In this document: in pieces, positions 14,402 through 23,592 of the stretch
How positions within the stretch are numbered: the stretch's first letter is position 1
How the letters are laid out: each line of letters starts with the position of its first letter
Source: a virus
Length of the DNA stretch: 35,913 nucleotides
Strand: one strand, 5' to 3'
Virus record (IMG/VR): IMGVR_UViG_3300035130_000084
Span: 1-35,913 of that record
Program-made: the position numbers and the translations under genes
The notes under the pieces: generated by a model
The model's input: the letters and a program-made list of their open reading frames with translations, nothing else
What the model was told of the DNA's origin: nothing
Databases searched by the model: none

Positions 14402-15286
14402 CTACCCGTAGCTGCCGCCGATATTCACGGAGCCCATGTTCAGCGAGCCCATGATGTCCCCCCAGTCCGGGATCATCTTGTTCCAGAGGTTTCCGTAGAG
14501 GGCCAGGAGGGCCCGGTCGTAGGTCGACGCCGCGTTGACGTCGATCCCGTACTTGTCGTACAGGAGCTTGTGGATGTCCACGTTCTGCCCGGCCTCCGCG
14601 ATGTCGCGCTCGAGGTCCAGGCGCAGCCGCGTGAACCGCTCGTCCATCGGGCTCCGCATGACATCGACGCCGCCCTGGTACCAGTCCGTCATCATCTTCT
14701 CGCGGCCCAGCTTCTCCTCGGCCATCGCCGCGTTGATGCCGCGCTGGAGCTCGGCCCGCGCCTGGGTCTCGTCGAACGGGACTCCGGCGTTTGCCGCCGC
14801 GGCTCGCATCCGGTCGAGCTCGGCCTCCATCGAGTCCTGCTGCTGGCCGCGCAGAACGTCCATTGCGTAGCCGGTGCCGCTCTCCAGGTCCTCGCCGTGC
14901 TGCGTGTAGTCCGCGGCGAACTTCGTCAGGCGCGGGTCCTCGGGGGCCTGGGGGTCGATGGGGACCGGCTTCGGCTTCGGAGGTTCCTTGACCTTGGTGC
15001 CCCCTCCGCCCCCGCCACCGCCGGGGAGACTGATCTTCCCCCCGCCGCCGCCCCCCCCGCCGCCGCTGATCTTCTTGTCCGGAACGCACACCCTCTTGTA
15101 TGGCGCGCCGCCCATCTCCGCACTCTTGGGGTCCGGCACACTCTCCATGTGCTGCCCCTTCGGGCACATCCCGCCGGCAGACACACCGCCCGAAGGCTTG
15201 CTTCGCGTGGTGCCGGAAGAGATGGGCCCGATTTCGGCCCACCCGCCTCCTCCCCCACCGGAGCCGCCAAACATTCCGGCAGCCAT
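14402..15286 (-). CDS. Glycine-rich virion-associated protein, 294 aa
   Basis: I choose ATG 15286, which forms TGATG with the previous stop; a GTG one codon earlier is possible. Residues 1-100 are low complexity with several oligoglycine runs (one of nine glycines, one of eight) and one Cys pair far apart (GMCPKGQH and RVCVPDKK). Residues about 120-294 form a folded helical region (EDPRLTKFAADYTQHGEDLE, then ELDRMRAAAANAGV) ending in a hydrophobic, Gly-rich tail. The arrangement, flexible Gly arm plus helical body, fits an internal virion protein. The family is not recognised. Confidence 0.75.
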   Translation of the reverse strand: MAAGMFGGSGGGGGGWAEIGPISSGTTRSKPSGGVSAGGMCPKGQHMESVPDPKSAEMGGAPYKRVCVPDKKISGGGGGGGGGKISLPGGGGGGGGTKVKEPPKPKPVPIDPQAPEDPRLTKFAADYTQHGEDLESGTGYAMDVLRGQQQDSMEAELDRMRAAAANAGVPFDETQARAELQRGINAAMAEEKLGREKMMTDWYQGGVDVMRSPMDERFTRLRLDLERDIAEAGQNVDIHKLLYDKYGIDVNAASTYDRALLALYGNLWNKMIPDWGDIMGSLNMGSVNIGGSYG

Positions 15287-16080
15287 CACGCACTCCTTTC
15301 CGGGGGGACGACCCCGCGCTCGCTCATCGACTGGAACATGTCACGCGGCCCCCAGGGCATGGGAGACGCCCCACCGGTCTGCCACGGCGTCATGCCCCAG
15401 GGGGGCATCGACCAGGGCGACGGCGGCATCATGGGCGGGTAGCTCATGCGGGTCGGCCCGCCGGGCGATCCGGGAAGCGGGAACCCCTGCCCGGGGACCG
15501 GGTAGTTGGGCGAGCCGGGATAGCCGGCAGCCCCGGCCCCGGGCCATCCCGGAGGCGTCGGGCCGGGATAGCCGCCGGCCCCGCCGCCCCAGCTGCCCCA
15601 GGGCGTCCACGGACCCTGGCCGCCCTGGTGGCGAGCCACCGTCTGACCGCCCCAGCCGGTGAAGTAGCCCATGTCTCCGGGGAGCTGCGTGGCCCCGCCG
15701 CCGGGCATGGGCTCGGGCCCGCCGGTCTGCGGGGGTGGATCGGTTCCCCCGGTCTCGGGCTTCGGCTCGGCCCCGCCGGTCTGCGTCGGAGCCGTCTGGC
15801 CCCCGGCCTTCTTCTGCCGCTTCTTGCGAAGCTGGCGGTTCAGCCACGCCCGGTGCTTCGGGTCCTTGAGGTCCTCGACGGTCCCGGCCTTGTTGCCCAG
15901 CTTCCGCTGGACCCGGCCCCACCACGCCGCATCCACGCCCTCGGGGAGTGCGCCCTGGCCCGCCGCCGTGGGCGGCGGGGTGCCAGCGGGCCCCTTCGGT
16001 GGGGAGGAATCCGCGCCGGGAAGCGTCTGGACCCGGTCGTCCGGTATGTCCTCCTGGTAGTCCCGGCCCCACCTTTCCAT
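15286..16080 (-). CDS. Proline/glycine-rich protein with TGG repeats, 264 aa
   Basis: Starts at ATG 16080 behind GGGAGGGAG. Residues about 45-95 hold a short folded basic segment (AAWWGRVQRKLGNKAGTVED, HRAWLNRQLRKKRQKK). After it come imperfect QTGG/ETGG repeats with Pro (APTQTGG, KPETGG, PPPQTGG). The remainder is almost entirely Pro, Gly, Trp, Tyr and Met (GWPGAGAAGYPGSPNYPVPG), likely disordered or sticky. It may be an internal or tail-tip component, but nothing diagnostic is visible. The stop overlaps the next ATG. Confidence 0.7.
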   Translation of the reverse strand: MERWGRDYQEDIPDDRVQTLPGADSSPPKGPAGTPPPTAAGQGALPEGVDAAWWGRVQRKLGNKAGTVEDLKDPKHRAWLNRQLRKKRQKKAGGQTAPTQTGGAEPKPETGGTDPPPQTGGPEPMPGGGATQLPGDMGYFTGWGGQTVARHQGGQGPWTPWGSWGGGAGGYPGPTPPGWPGAGAAGYPGSPNYPVPGQGFPLPGSPGGPTRMSYPPMMPPSPWSMPPWGMTPWQTGGASPMPWGPRDMFQSMSERGVVPPERSA

Positions 16081-16112
16081 TGGCTACTCCCTCCCCGCAA
16101 TATGGTAAGTCA

Positions 16113-18329
16113 TCAGCAGGAGCCCCCGGGATCGCTAATCGTGATCGGGACTTCTTTCCACGCCCCGCACGCCGCCTCGGCTGGCGTTTCGGGCTGGTCG
16201 ACGTAGCCGATCAGGCGTGCCACCCAGTCGGTCCGCTCCCGGAAGAGGGCGCACGTCAGTTCGGCCTCGGTGATGAAGAGGGCCGGCGTGACGCCGCCGC
16301 TGGACGCGACCACCTTGCCGGTATCCGGGTTGCGGATCTCGAGCGCCCACCAGTTCGCCCCGGCACTCCCGTTGTCCAGGTCGATCCCGACGACGGTGGC
16401 GAGCCCGCCGGCGAGCGGATAGTCGAGCGGCCCGGCGACCACCTGGATGTCCACCGCGCCGTTGTTGCAGAGCGCCTCGTCCCGCGGCGGCTTGTGCGCG
16501 GGCCCGGGCGACCACATCCCGCCGACCCCGCGGTACTTCACGCCCACCGGCTCGAGGACCTGGACCTCGAACGTGAACCCGCGCCCGACGACCTGTTCGG
16601 GCAGCATGTAGTGGACCGCCTTCGCGCAGTATTCGTAGGCGTACACGGAGCCGTCCGGGCGCGTCCTGGTCTGCACCTCGGCGCTGGCCTCGTGGTCGGC
16701 CTTCCAGAAGTGACGCTCGTTGTCGGGCCGCACGGAGTCCCAGGTGTCCTCGTCGCCGCCCATCGCGTAGAACGTCCAGGGCACCAGCTCGGACTCCATG
16801 TGGGCCCACACCTGGTCGAGCCGCTTCCCGCTCTGGATGTCGTCGCCGGGCTGCTGAAACAGGAGGTGCGAGTGTCGGGCGATCATCTTCTTCTGGACCG
16901 TGTCGCCGTCGTCGTCCCCGCCGTACTGGGTCGGGGAGAACGGCGGGGCCATCAGGGCGTCGTCGCGTGCGGACGCGAGCTCGCACGGCTTGATCTGCCT
17001 TCGGATCTGTCCGTCGCAGGACGCGATGTAGAGCTCGTTCCCTGTCGTCCCGCCGTTGACGGACCCGCCGTAGAACGACGAGGAGTCCTGCCGCCCGCGG
17101 AAGTCGAAGGTCCAGTCGGGCTGGAGCTCCTGGCCGTTCATCGACGGCTCGAACTCGCCCAGGTACCCCACCCAGATCACGGTCTTCGGGTAGATGTCGG
17201 TCTTCGGTTCCCACTCCGCGGGCTCGTCCCCGTCCGCGATGGTCGGGGCCTGGAACAGCATGTAGACCTTGTTGAGCTTGTCGTAGACGGCGAAGGAGTC
17301 CTCGAGCGACTCCCGGTCCTTGCAATACTCGTCCTCGAACTTGAGCCGCATGTCGTCCAGGACGTAGCGGAACGAGCCGTCGTAGATCCACACCCCGTCC
17401 CGGGCCGCGAACCAGAGCCGGTTGTGGATCTCCTTGATCGTGTGATGGCTCAGGCACCCGACGTTCGAGTCGAGCCGCTCGATGACGAAGTCGTTGTTCC
17501 CCTGGCCGAACTGCCGGATCATGTACGAGTTGTCCTGGCAGAAGACGACGAGCTCGTTCCGGCCCCGCCACATCCCGGTGATCGTCTCCTTCTCGAGGGT
17601 GTCGAGGAAGAACGAGCTCCCGACGTACTGCGGGTAGCCCGGCTTCGAGTACCAGATCCGGTAGGGGAACTCGGCGTTGTTGGCGTACCACATCCGCTGC
17701 GCCCAGGGGTGGATGTAGCGAATGCCCAGCGGCGGGATGTCGTTGTTGAAGTCGTTGGGCCCCTGCAGCGAAAGCCGGGACGTTCGGACGTTCTCGGAGA
17801 CTGCGGTCACCCCGTAGGGGGCCTCCCACGCCATCCGGTAGGCGGCCCCGTTCATCGAGACGTAGCCGCGGACGTGAGTCACGCGGGCCTCGGCGAAGGT
17901 CGCCTGGATGTTGCTCCAGTCCCGGCCCTCTCCGGAGAGGGTGCCGACGTCCACGATGTTCGACGGGTTCGACTCGCAGATCACCCGGTTGCCCTCCTTG
18001 TGGAGGAAGGTGATGTAGGCCAGGCAGTCGCCGCTCGAGCCCCCGCCTCCGGTCCCGGGGGCGACCGACACGGCGTCCTGGGGCGGCTTGATCCCGGCCA
18101 GGACCCAGGAGCGGTCGGTCATGTGCCGGACGAGGACGCGACTGAACGATCCGGCGAGGTAGATGTCGCCGCGGAAGTTCTCGAAGACGGGCCGGTATCC
18201 CGTGCGGAACACTCCCTGGTCGGAGAGCGACTTGTAGGTGGCCCCGCCGACACCAGAGGTGTTGGCGATGATGGTCGACTCGCCGCCCCCGCCGTCTACG
18301 AGCTCCTGGACGTAGATGATTGTGGGCAC
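16113..18329 (-). CDS. Beta-propeller-like tail protein (nozzle / tail tubular protein B type), 738 aa
   Basis: A GTG start at 18329 follows a GAGGAG site that overlaps the end of the upstream gene. The protein is rich in beta strands and aromatic residues, with propeller-like blades such as HPWAQRMWYANNAEFPYRIW, GMWRGRNELVVFCQDNSYMI and LWFAARDGVWIYDGSFRY. This is the look of podovirus nozzle/stabilisation proteins (T7 gp12-like) and fits its place after the adaptor. The C-terminal third (from about residue 480) may be a separate beta domain. The last residues include several cysteines. Family assignment is by fold appearance and gene order, not a sequence match. Confidence 0.75.
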   Translation of the reverse strand: MPTIIYVQELVDGGGGESTIIANTSGVGGATYKSLSDQGVFRTGYRPVFENFRGDIYLAGSFSRVLVRHMTDRSWVLAGIKPPQDAVSVAPGTGGGGSSGDCLAYITFLHKEGNRVICESNPSNIVDVGTLSGEGRDWSNIQATFAEARVTHVRGYVSMNGAAYRMAWEAPYGVTAVSENVRTSRLSLQGPNDFNNDIPPLGIRYIHPWAQRMWYANNAEFPYRIWYSKPGYPQYVGSSFFLDTLEKETITGMWRGRNELVVFCQDNSYMIRQFGQGNNDFVIERLDSNVGCLSHHTIKEIHNRLWFAARDGVWIYDGSFRYVLDDMRLKFEDEYCKDRESLEDSFAVYDKLNKVYMLFQAPTIADGDEPAEWEPKTDIYPKTVIWVGYLGEFEPSMNGQELQPDWTFDFRGRQDSSSFYGGSVNGGTTGNELYIASCDGQIRRQIKPCELASARDDALMAPPFSPTQYGGDDDGDTVQKKMIARHSHLLFQQPGDDIQSGKRLDQVWAHMESELVPWTFYAMGGDEDTWDSVRPDNERHFWKADHEASAEVQTRTRPDGSVYAYEYCAKAVHYMLPEQVVGRGFTFEVQVLEPVGVKYRGVGGMWSPGPAHKPPRDEALCNNGAVDIQVVAGPLDYPLAGGLATVVGIDLDNGSAGANWWALEIRNPDTGKVVASSGGVTPALFITEAELTCALFRERTDWVARLIGYVDQPETPAEAACGAWKEVPITISDPGGSC

Positions 18330-18330
18330 C

Positions 18331-19962
18331 TCAGAGCTCCTCGTCGTTGAGCACGATGTCCTCCGGGGCGACGATCAGGGCCTGATTCCCCACGTCGGGA
18401 CCGATCTCGAGCGGGATGGGGTTGTAGTAGGTGGCGCGGAGCTGGTTGCCCGAGAGGTCGCCCCATTCCGTCACCTCAGCGATGATCTCTTTCTCGTTGA
18501 ACTGCCCCTGGCCGATGTCGCTCTCGATCCAGACCCCACCAAAGAACGTGCGTCCCTTCGCTGTGACCAGGACCCAGCGGAGCTCGGCCCCGAAGTCCTG
18601 GTACCAGTTGATGGGGAGGGGGTATCGGAACCAGTTCGTGCCGTCACCGCCGCCCGTTTCGCGCCAGACGTGCCAGTTGCCCGAGCCCAAAAACGCGGGC
18701 CTGAAGATGACGACGAAGAGGTGCCCGGACCTGGAGAAGAAAAGCCCGCCCGCGGTTTCCGTCGGGTTGCCTGTGAACTCGTACCGGAACGTGACGTTTC
18801 CCCCACCGACCGCCGTGAACATCCTGGCCCCGGCCCACCCGGAACCGGAGGGGATGCTCGAGATGATGAAGACCTTCCCGGCGTAGGAGTAGAGGTCGTT
18901 GACGTTCAGGACGTAGGGCACGGTGCGAGCCGTCCAGGACCCGCCCACCCCGTCCAGGTGGTAGGCCACGGTCGAGGTGCTGGCCACGTCAGTTCCAATG
19001 GCGTAGACCCCGATCTCGTTCACCGTGGCCAGGCGAAGCTGGTGGGGGCTCCCCACGTCCAGGCTCTCCTGGACCGTGGTGCCGTCGAAGTCGAAGACCT
19101 TCCCATCGTGCCGGGAAATGAACAGGTGCTCCTTGATCCGCTCGTCGCCGCTGATCGGGTCATCGTTGCGTCCGAAGACGGTCACCATGTCCCTGACCGC
19201 CTCGCCGTCGGCGTCGAAGTTCGTGATCTGCCAGAGGTCCTGGTACAGCGTGTAGTCCGCGAACGGAGTCTCCTCGTCCTCCGGGAGCTTCACCTCCCAC
19301 AGGCACGCCCAGGTCTGCAGCGCAGTCGGATCGAGCTCGTTCGGGTTCTCTGGGTCGAGTCGCACCCGGGTCCCGACATGGAGGAGCCGCTTGCGGTACT
19401 TGATGAGGGCCGTGTAGGTGTGCTTGAGCGGGCTGTAGCCGATCCTGGGCTCGGGGTTCTCTACGGCGGTGGGAAGCCCAAAGACCCCGGTGCTGGGCGG
19501 GTCGTAGAGGGTGAGGTCGTTGTAGCGCCGGAAGTCGGCCCGCTGGTTCGAGCGGGAGGCAAACGGGCTTTCGTAGGTTCCGGTCTTCGTCTCGTTCAGG
19601 TTGGCGAGGATCGCGTTGAAGTTGTAGGTGGCGCTCCCGTCCGATGGAGTCAGCCAGAGCCCCACGCCGACCTCGTCAATCTCGATCATCCCCGTGATGC
19701 ACCCCTCGCCCGCCTCGGACGTGTGCTCGGGGAGCAGGCCGGGACGGTCGATCATCCCCGCGGGGGTCAGGCGCACGTTGGTGAGGAGGTGGAACTGATC
19801 GTCCGGGATCGAGGCCGGGTCCGCGGAGCGGTTCATCCCTCGGAGCCTCTTGAACTCGGCCCCGGGCCGGATCTCGAACGGGGCTACGCCCTGGTCAGGG
19901 GTTCGGCGTGGCATCTCGAGAGCTCCAAGGAGAAGCAGTCCGACGACGAGTAGGTGTCGCAT
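18331..19962 (-). CDS. Beta-rich tail protein (propeller-type), 543 aa
   Basis: Sequence such as FHLLTNVRLTPAGMIDRPGL, KYRKRLLHVGTRVRLDPENP and HLFISRHDGKVFDFDGTTVQ has repeated beta blades typical of podovirus tail-nozzle proteins, like its downstream neighbour. The ATG at 19962 adds a short hydrophobic leader (MRHLLVVGLLLLGALE). A second ATG at 19914 (MPRRTPDQGVAPF) has GGAG 8 bases upstream and gives a soluble start, which I consider at least as likely. The stop lies one base before the next GTG. It probably acts with the next gene in the tail tube or nozzle. Confidence 0.75.
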   Translation of the reverse strand: MRHLLVVGLLLLGALEMPRRTPDQGVAPFEIRPGAEFKRLRGMNRSADPASIPDDQFHLLTNVRLTPAGMIDRPGLLPEHTSEAGEGCITGMIEIDEVGVGLWLTPSDGSATYNFNAILANLNETKTGTYESPFASRSNQRADFRRYNDLTLYDPPSTGVFGLPTAVENPEPRIGYSPLKHTYTALIKYRKRLLHVGTRVRLDPENPNELDPTALQTWACLWEVKLPEDEETPFADYTLYQDLWQITNFDADGEAVRDMVTVFGRNDDPISGDERIKEHLFISRHDGKVFDFDGTTVQESLDVGSPHQLRLATVNEIGVYAIGTDVASTSTVAYHLDGVGGSWTARTVPYVLNVNDLYSYAGKVFIISSIPSGSGWAGARMFTAVGGGNVTFRYEFTGNPTETAGGLFFSRSGHLFVVIFRPAFLGSGNWHVWRETGGGDGTNWFRYPLPINWYQDFGAELRWVLVTAKGRTFFGGVWIESDIGQGQFNEKEIIAEVTEWGDLSGNQLRATYYNPIPLEIGPDVGNQALIVAPEDIVLNDEEL

Positions 19963-19965
19963 TCA

Positions 19966-20907
19966 TCAGTAGGTCGGCCTTCCGAAGAAAGAGGGCAGCT
20001 GCCGGAACTCGCCCTGGAACCGACCCTCCTCGCGCTTCATGTCCATGAGGGCCTTCTGGTAGCTGGCGAACATCGCCTGCCAGCGGGCGTCGCCCTTCGA
20101 CTCGCGGGACTTGGCCTTCAGGCCGGGGATGATGACCAGCTGGTGGTACTGCTCCGGGATCTCCTTGATCCGGTCGACGTGGCCGGTCAGGTCCACCACG
20201 GGCCCGGCCCCCTCGGCCACGAGGGTGTCCGCGGAGCGGCCCTGGATCGGCATGGCGTTCGCCGTGACCGTCCCGGTGATCTCGAACTCCCCGTTGTTCT
20301 CGTCGTTGGCGAACCCGGAGATGGTGACCGCCTTGGCGTTGAGGAACTGGGTGGTGAAGTCGGTCGTGACCGAGGTGAGGATCGCCCGCCGCCCGGAAAC
20401 CGCGGTGACGGCGACGTCGACCAGGCCGAAAAGGCCGACGACCTCGTCGATGAAGGCCGGGTTCGGCTGGTACTGGACGGAGAGCTCGAGCTCGGCGTTC
20501 GTGGGCGGGACCTGGAGCTGCGAGATGTTGGCGGCGTCCTGGCCGAAGATGGCGAAGATGTGCGGCGGCGAGCTGCGGTAGTCGCTGGCCCGAAGGTCCA
20601 GGATCACCGACTCCGGGACGAACTCGAGGCGTCGCCCGTCTCCAGAGCCGGCGATGGGGTAGTAGACCCCGCCGTACCAACCGATGGAGGCGAAGTCCGA
20701 GGGAAGGGAGGCCGTGCCCGGCCCGACCGGAACCGTGACCGTCTCGCTACGCCGCTTGAACGGCCAGTCGCGGGCCCACCAGACCTCGGCGTGAACCTCC
20801 CGGAGATACTCCAGGATGCGCTGACGCCGCTGGGTGTTGTGGGCCGCGCTCTCGGCCACGTTGTCGTCCCGGGAGACGACCTGGTCGATGATCTGTGTGA
20901 CGTTCAC
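19966..20907 (-). CDS. Head-tail adaptor (tail tubular protein A-like), 313 aa
   Basis: A GTG start at 20907 is preceded by GGAAGGAGGG. The N-terminus (RILEYLREVHAEVWWARDWP, then FKRRSETVTVPVGPGTASLP, then SDFASIG) has the pattern of podovirus adaptor/gatekeeper proteins: helices with Trp, followed by a beta strand pair and a PxDF turn. The C-terminal helices (DARWQAMFASYQKALMDMKR) resemble the usual adaptor C-terminus. A beta insertion at about 165-225 (AVTAVSGRRAILTSV, VTISGFANDENNGEFEITGT) looks like an extra Ig-like domain. Position between capsid and propeller genes agrees. Confidence 0.8.
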   Translation of the reverse strand: MNVTQIIDQVVSRDDNVAESAAHNTQRRQRILEYLREVHAEVWWARDWPFKRRSETVTVPVGPGTASLPSDFASIGWYGGVYYPIAGSGDGRRLEFVPESVILDLRASDYRSSPPHIFAIFGQDAANISQLQVPPTNAELELSVQYQPNPAFIDEVVGLFGLVDVAVTAVSGRRAILTSVTTDFTTQFLNAKAVTISGFANDENNGEFEITGTVTANAMPIQGRSADTLVAEGAGPVVDLTGHVDRIKEIPEQYHQLVIIPGLKAKSRESKGDARWQAMFASYQKALMDMKREEGRFQGEFRQLPSFFGRPTY

Positions 20908-20925
20908 GGCCCTCCTTCCCGGTCA

Positions 20926-21741
20926 TCAGGAGGCTTGTGCTCCCTCCTGCTTGACCTTCAGCTTGTCGATCACGAGCTCGACCATCTCGGTGTCGTTCTC
21001 CAGGAGCCCGGCGAGCTCGGTGCGCGTGAGCTTGACGCCGGCCTCCTTGGCCTCGTGGTAGAGCCGGATGTTCTTCTCGACCTCGTCGTCCGGGATGTCC
21101 ACCGGCACCGTCTCCACTACGGGCGGCGCGGCTGTGGCCTCGGGCGACGGCGGCGCGGTCCCGCTCAGGACGGCCTTGATCTGGTCCGCGCCGTACTCCG
21201 GGCGGTCGGCCTTCCGGCCAGGTCGGGACAGGTGCTTCATCGCCCAGGCGACCTGTTCGGCGCTCGAGCTCTCGGGCGGGTCCTGCCCCTTGTCCCGGAA
21301 GCCCTTCTGGCGCTCCATCTCCGTCGCCAGGATCTGGTGAGCCCTCGCGTCCTCGGCGGCCTCGTAGCGCGGGAGGGCGTCGTCCATCGCGACGCCGATC
21401 TCGCCGGGCTCGGACACGATCTGGAAGCCTCGCTCGAACAGCCGCTGTCGGTCCCGGTCGAGGAAGCGGCAGCAGGCGTCCACGTCGAAGGTCTTCGAGT
21501 AGCCGCCGTCCGGGGTCCGGCTGAGGATGTCCTTGACCACGATGGTTCCGGGCACGGCGCGTCCGTTCCCGTCCTTCGCGGACTCGAACCGGTACATGCT
21601 TCCCGGCCCCACCTTGGCGACCTCGTGGCGCGGGGGGACGTAGAAGATGAACCCGCTGTACTTCAACTGCAGCGGTCGTTCCCCGGCCCACACGAAAATC
21701 TGGTTCTGCTCTCTGTTCCAGAGCCTCTTGATTGGCCTCAT
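20926..21741 (-). CDS. Structural protein of unknown function, 271 aa
   Basis: The ATG at 21741 shares its A with the previous TAA (TAATG), so I prefer it to an upstream frame start. Residues 1-100 form a small beta-rich domain (FVWAGERPLQLKYSGFIFYV, AVPGTIVVKDIL). The middle is helical (LFERGFQIVSEPGE). After an Ala/Pro linker, the C-terminal helix (ELAGLLENDTEMVELVIDKL) is amphipathic. It lies between the capsid and the adaptor and may be a minor head or connector protein. The family is not recognised. Confidence 0.75.
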   Translation of the reverse strand: MRPIKRLWNREQNQIFVWAGERPLQLKYSGFIFYVPPRHEVAKVGPGSMYRFESAKDGNGRAVPGTIVVKDILSRTPDGGYSKTFDVDACCRFLDRDRQRLFERGFQIVSEPGEIGVAMDDALPRYEAAEDARAHQILATEMERQKGFRDKGQDPPESSSAEQVAWAMKHLSRPGRKADRPEYGADQIKAVLSGTAPPSPEATAAPPVVETVPVDIPDDEVEKNIRLYHEAKEAGVKLTRTELAGLLENDTEMVELVIDKLKVKQEGAQAS

Positions 21742-22445
21742 TACTGACTCCTGGAGGGGGCGACCCTCCCGTATGTCTCCCACGGGGTCCGGGGCGACCG
21801 GCCCGCCGCTTTCCCGACTGCGACCATCGGCTTAGGCTCCTTGCGTTCCGGGACCGGCGTGCCCTCGCGCATCGCTTTCTCTCGCGCCGCGTGCCAGGCC
21901 GCCAGCTTCTCCCAGTCCGCTTCCGACACCTTCTCGAGCTGCTTCAACAGATACGGCTCGATCTGCCTCTTCCGATACTCGATGTCCTCCTCGTGCTCCT
22001 TCTGCAGCTTCGCGATGATGTCGAAACGCTTCCGGAGACGCTTCAGGTACTCCCCCTCCTTGATCCGGTCGAACTGCTCGCGGCACCAGCGGTAGACCCC
22101 CCAGTCCCAGGGGATGTACTCTCCGGGCCCGCCCATCTTGTAGCTCAGGCAGTAGTTGTCCTCGAAGATCGCGTCGAGGAAGTTGGGGGCCTCGAAGTCG
22201 GCACCCGCGGGCATCTCGACGCGAAACGGACGGCGAACGTAGCGCGGGACCGGGTAGTACCTCCCGATCCCGTGGTGGACGAGCTTCCGCTCGACCCTGT
22301 CGGGCCCGACCCAGAGGCTCACCCTCCAGATGGGGATGAGCCCCGGGTCGAACTCGCGGATGGCAGCCGTGACCGCCGGGTCCACGTCGAACCCAGGTGG
22401 TGCGACACAGGTGATGCGCTCTGCTCTCCATACCCAGCTGTCCAC
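21741..22445 (-). CDS. Structural protein of unknown function, 234 aa
   Basis: A GTG start at 22445 sits 5 bases after AAGGGGGG. The N-terminal half (FDPGLIPIWRVSLWVGPDRV, RYYPVPRYVRRPFRVEMP) is beta-rich with many aromatics, and the C-terminal half is a long charged helix (KRFDIIAKLQKEHEEDIEYR, LLKQLEKVSEADWEKLAAWH). The C-terminal tail is basic. The stop overlaps the next start. Gene order suggests a head or connector accessory protein. Confidence 0.75.
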   Translation of the reverse strand: MDSWVWRAERITCVAPPGFDVDPAVTAAIREFDPGLIPIWRVSLWVGPDRVERKLVHHGIGRYYPVPRYVRRPFRVEMPAGADFEAPNFLDAIFEDNYCLSYKMGGPGEYIPWDWGVYRWCREQFDRIKEGEYLKRLRKRFDIIAKLQKEHEEDIEYRKRQIEPYLLKQLEKVSEADWEKLAAWHAAREKAMREGTPVPERKEPKPMVAVGKAAGRSPRTPWETYGRVAPSRSQ

Positions 22446-22467
22446 GGCTACCCCCCTTGGTTGCCGA

Positions 22468-23493
22468 CTACGGGATCTGCGCGGTGAAGATGACCGGGCC
22501 GGCGTCGACCTGGCCGTCGTTGCAGAGGATGTTGGCCTCGGCCTCCTGGATCTCGGTGTTGACGTGGTGCAGCCGGTAGTAGCTGAACTGCTTGTAGTCG
22601 ATGATCCCGCCGCCGAGGGCCGACCGCCACCACATGAACGGCAGGAGGATCTTGTCCGCGGGGAAGGCGAAGTTCGGCGGGCCCGGGAGCTCGTCGCCGT
22701 TCACCCAGAACCCGCACCGACCGTCCTTCTCGATGCAGGCCAGCTCGATACACTCGTTGAGGTCCCCCGCCGAGCTGCTGAGGCTCTTGACCGAGGGCGA
22801 GACGAGCGGGTCGCCGCCGTTGAGCGTCGGCGTCTTCCCCTCGACGTCGAGGTTGAACAGGTCGACACCGTCCGACACGAACCGGAGGCAGGCGTAGTCC
22901 TCGTAGGCGGTGTAGTCGTCGGCCCAGAACTTGGCGGGGTCGAGGTCGGCGGGATACGCCCGGACGCCGAAGACGAGAAGGACGGTGTCGAGCTCCGCAG
23001 TCACCTCGTCGGAGAACTGGGCCAGGCCCACCTTCATCTTCGTCAGGAAGCCGCGGTTGAGGGCCTTGCCGACCTTGTGGGCGAACCGGCCCGGGTACCA
23101 GGTGACGGTGTCCCCCGCGGAGTTGCTCCCCATCGCGTCGGTCCAGAGGTGCTGCACACCATCGAACGGCGCTCCGCCGCCGGCGGGCATCGGGAAGCCG
23201 TAGGGGGACAGCGCGTACCCCTGGTCAAACGCGACACCGTTGGGAACGTCGCGGGTCGCCACGTTGTGGTTCTGGAACCCCATCATCACGCCGGCCCCGG
23301 CGACGATCTCGGAGTAGACGGGGGCGGGGAAGTCCCCGGGGAGCTTCTGGGTCCAGTTCCCGGTGGTGAACTTCTCCTCGACCACCAGGCCCTCGAGGAT
23401 CTCCCTGTCGAGCTTGAACCCGACGATCCCCGAGTCCCGAACCGAGCGGGAGGTGATCCCCCCGGTGTTCTTGATTCTGCTGAGAAGCGACAT
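22468..23493 (-). CDS. Putative capsid decoration or lectin-like (concanavalin/LamG-type) structural protein, 341 aa
   Basis: Starts at ATG 23493 (MSLLSRIKNTGG) behind AAAGGAGG. The second half reads like a beta-jelly-roll lectin domain: YEDYACLRFVSDGVDLFNLD, ECIELACIEKDGRCGFWVNG, IIDYKQFSYYRL. An FWVNG turn followed by a late ligand-like strand is common in concanavalin A-like/LamG folds. Directly downstream of the capsid gene and with its own strong ribosome site, it is likely abundant. Head decoration, head fibre and receptor-binding protein are all possible; the fold call is by eye. Confidence 0.65.
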   Translation of the reverse strand: MSLLSRIKNTGGITSRSVRDSGIVGFKLDREILEGLVVEEKFTTGNWTQKLPGDFPAPVYSEIVAGAGVMMGFQNHNVATRDVPNGVAFDQGYALSPYGFPMPAGGGAPFDGVQHLWTDAMGSNSAGDTVTWYPGRFAHKVGKALNRGFLTKMKVGLAQFSDEVTAELDTVLLVFGVRAYPADLDPAKFWADDYTAYEDYACLRFVSDGVDLFNLDVEGKTPTLNGGDPLVSPSVKSLSSSAGDLNECIELACIEKDGRCGFWVNGDELPGPPNFAFPADKILLPFMWWRSALGGGIIDYKQFSYYRLHHVNTEIQEAEANILCNDGQVDAGPVIFTAQIP

Positions 23494-23528
23494 GGTGTGC
23501 GTCCTCCTTTCACCCCTTGCGGGGAACT

Positions 23529-23557
23529 CCGTGGGGGGCCATGTCAGCCCCCCACGG
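23529..23557 (-). terminator. Strong stem-loop between the capsid and lectin-like genes
   Basis: A perfect 11-bp inverted repeat (CCGTGGGGGGC with its complement) surrounds a 7-base loop. It lies downstream of the capsid stop and 36 bases before the next ATG. No T-run follows on the minus strand, so it may be an attenuator or an mRNA-stabilising hairpin that sets capsid dosage and not a simple terminator. A second mini-hairpin (CCCC-GCAA-GGGG, 23513-23524) follows, next to the ribosome site of the downstream gene. Confidence 0.6.
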
Positions 23558-23592
23558 GGCACCGACGTTACGTCGAGATCACCACCAACCCA

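Noticed and set aside
15000-15070. G/C-rich simple repeats
   Set aside because: These encode the oligoglycine runs of the 294-aa protein and are not separate elements.
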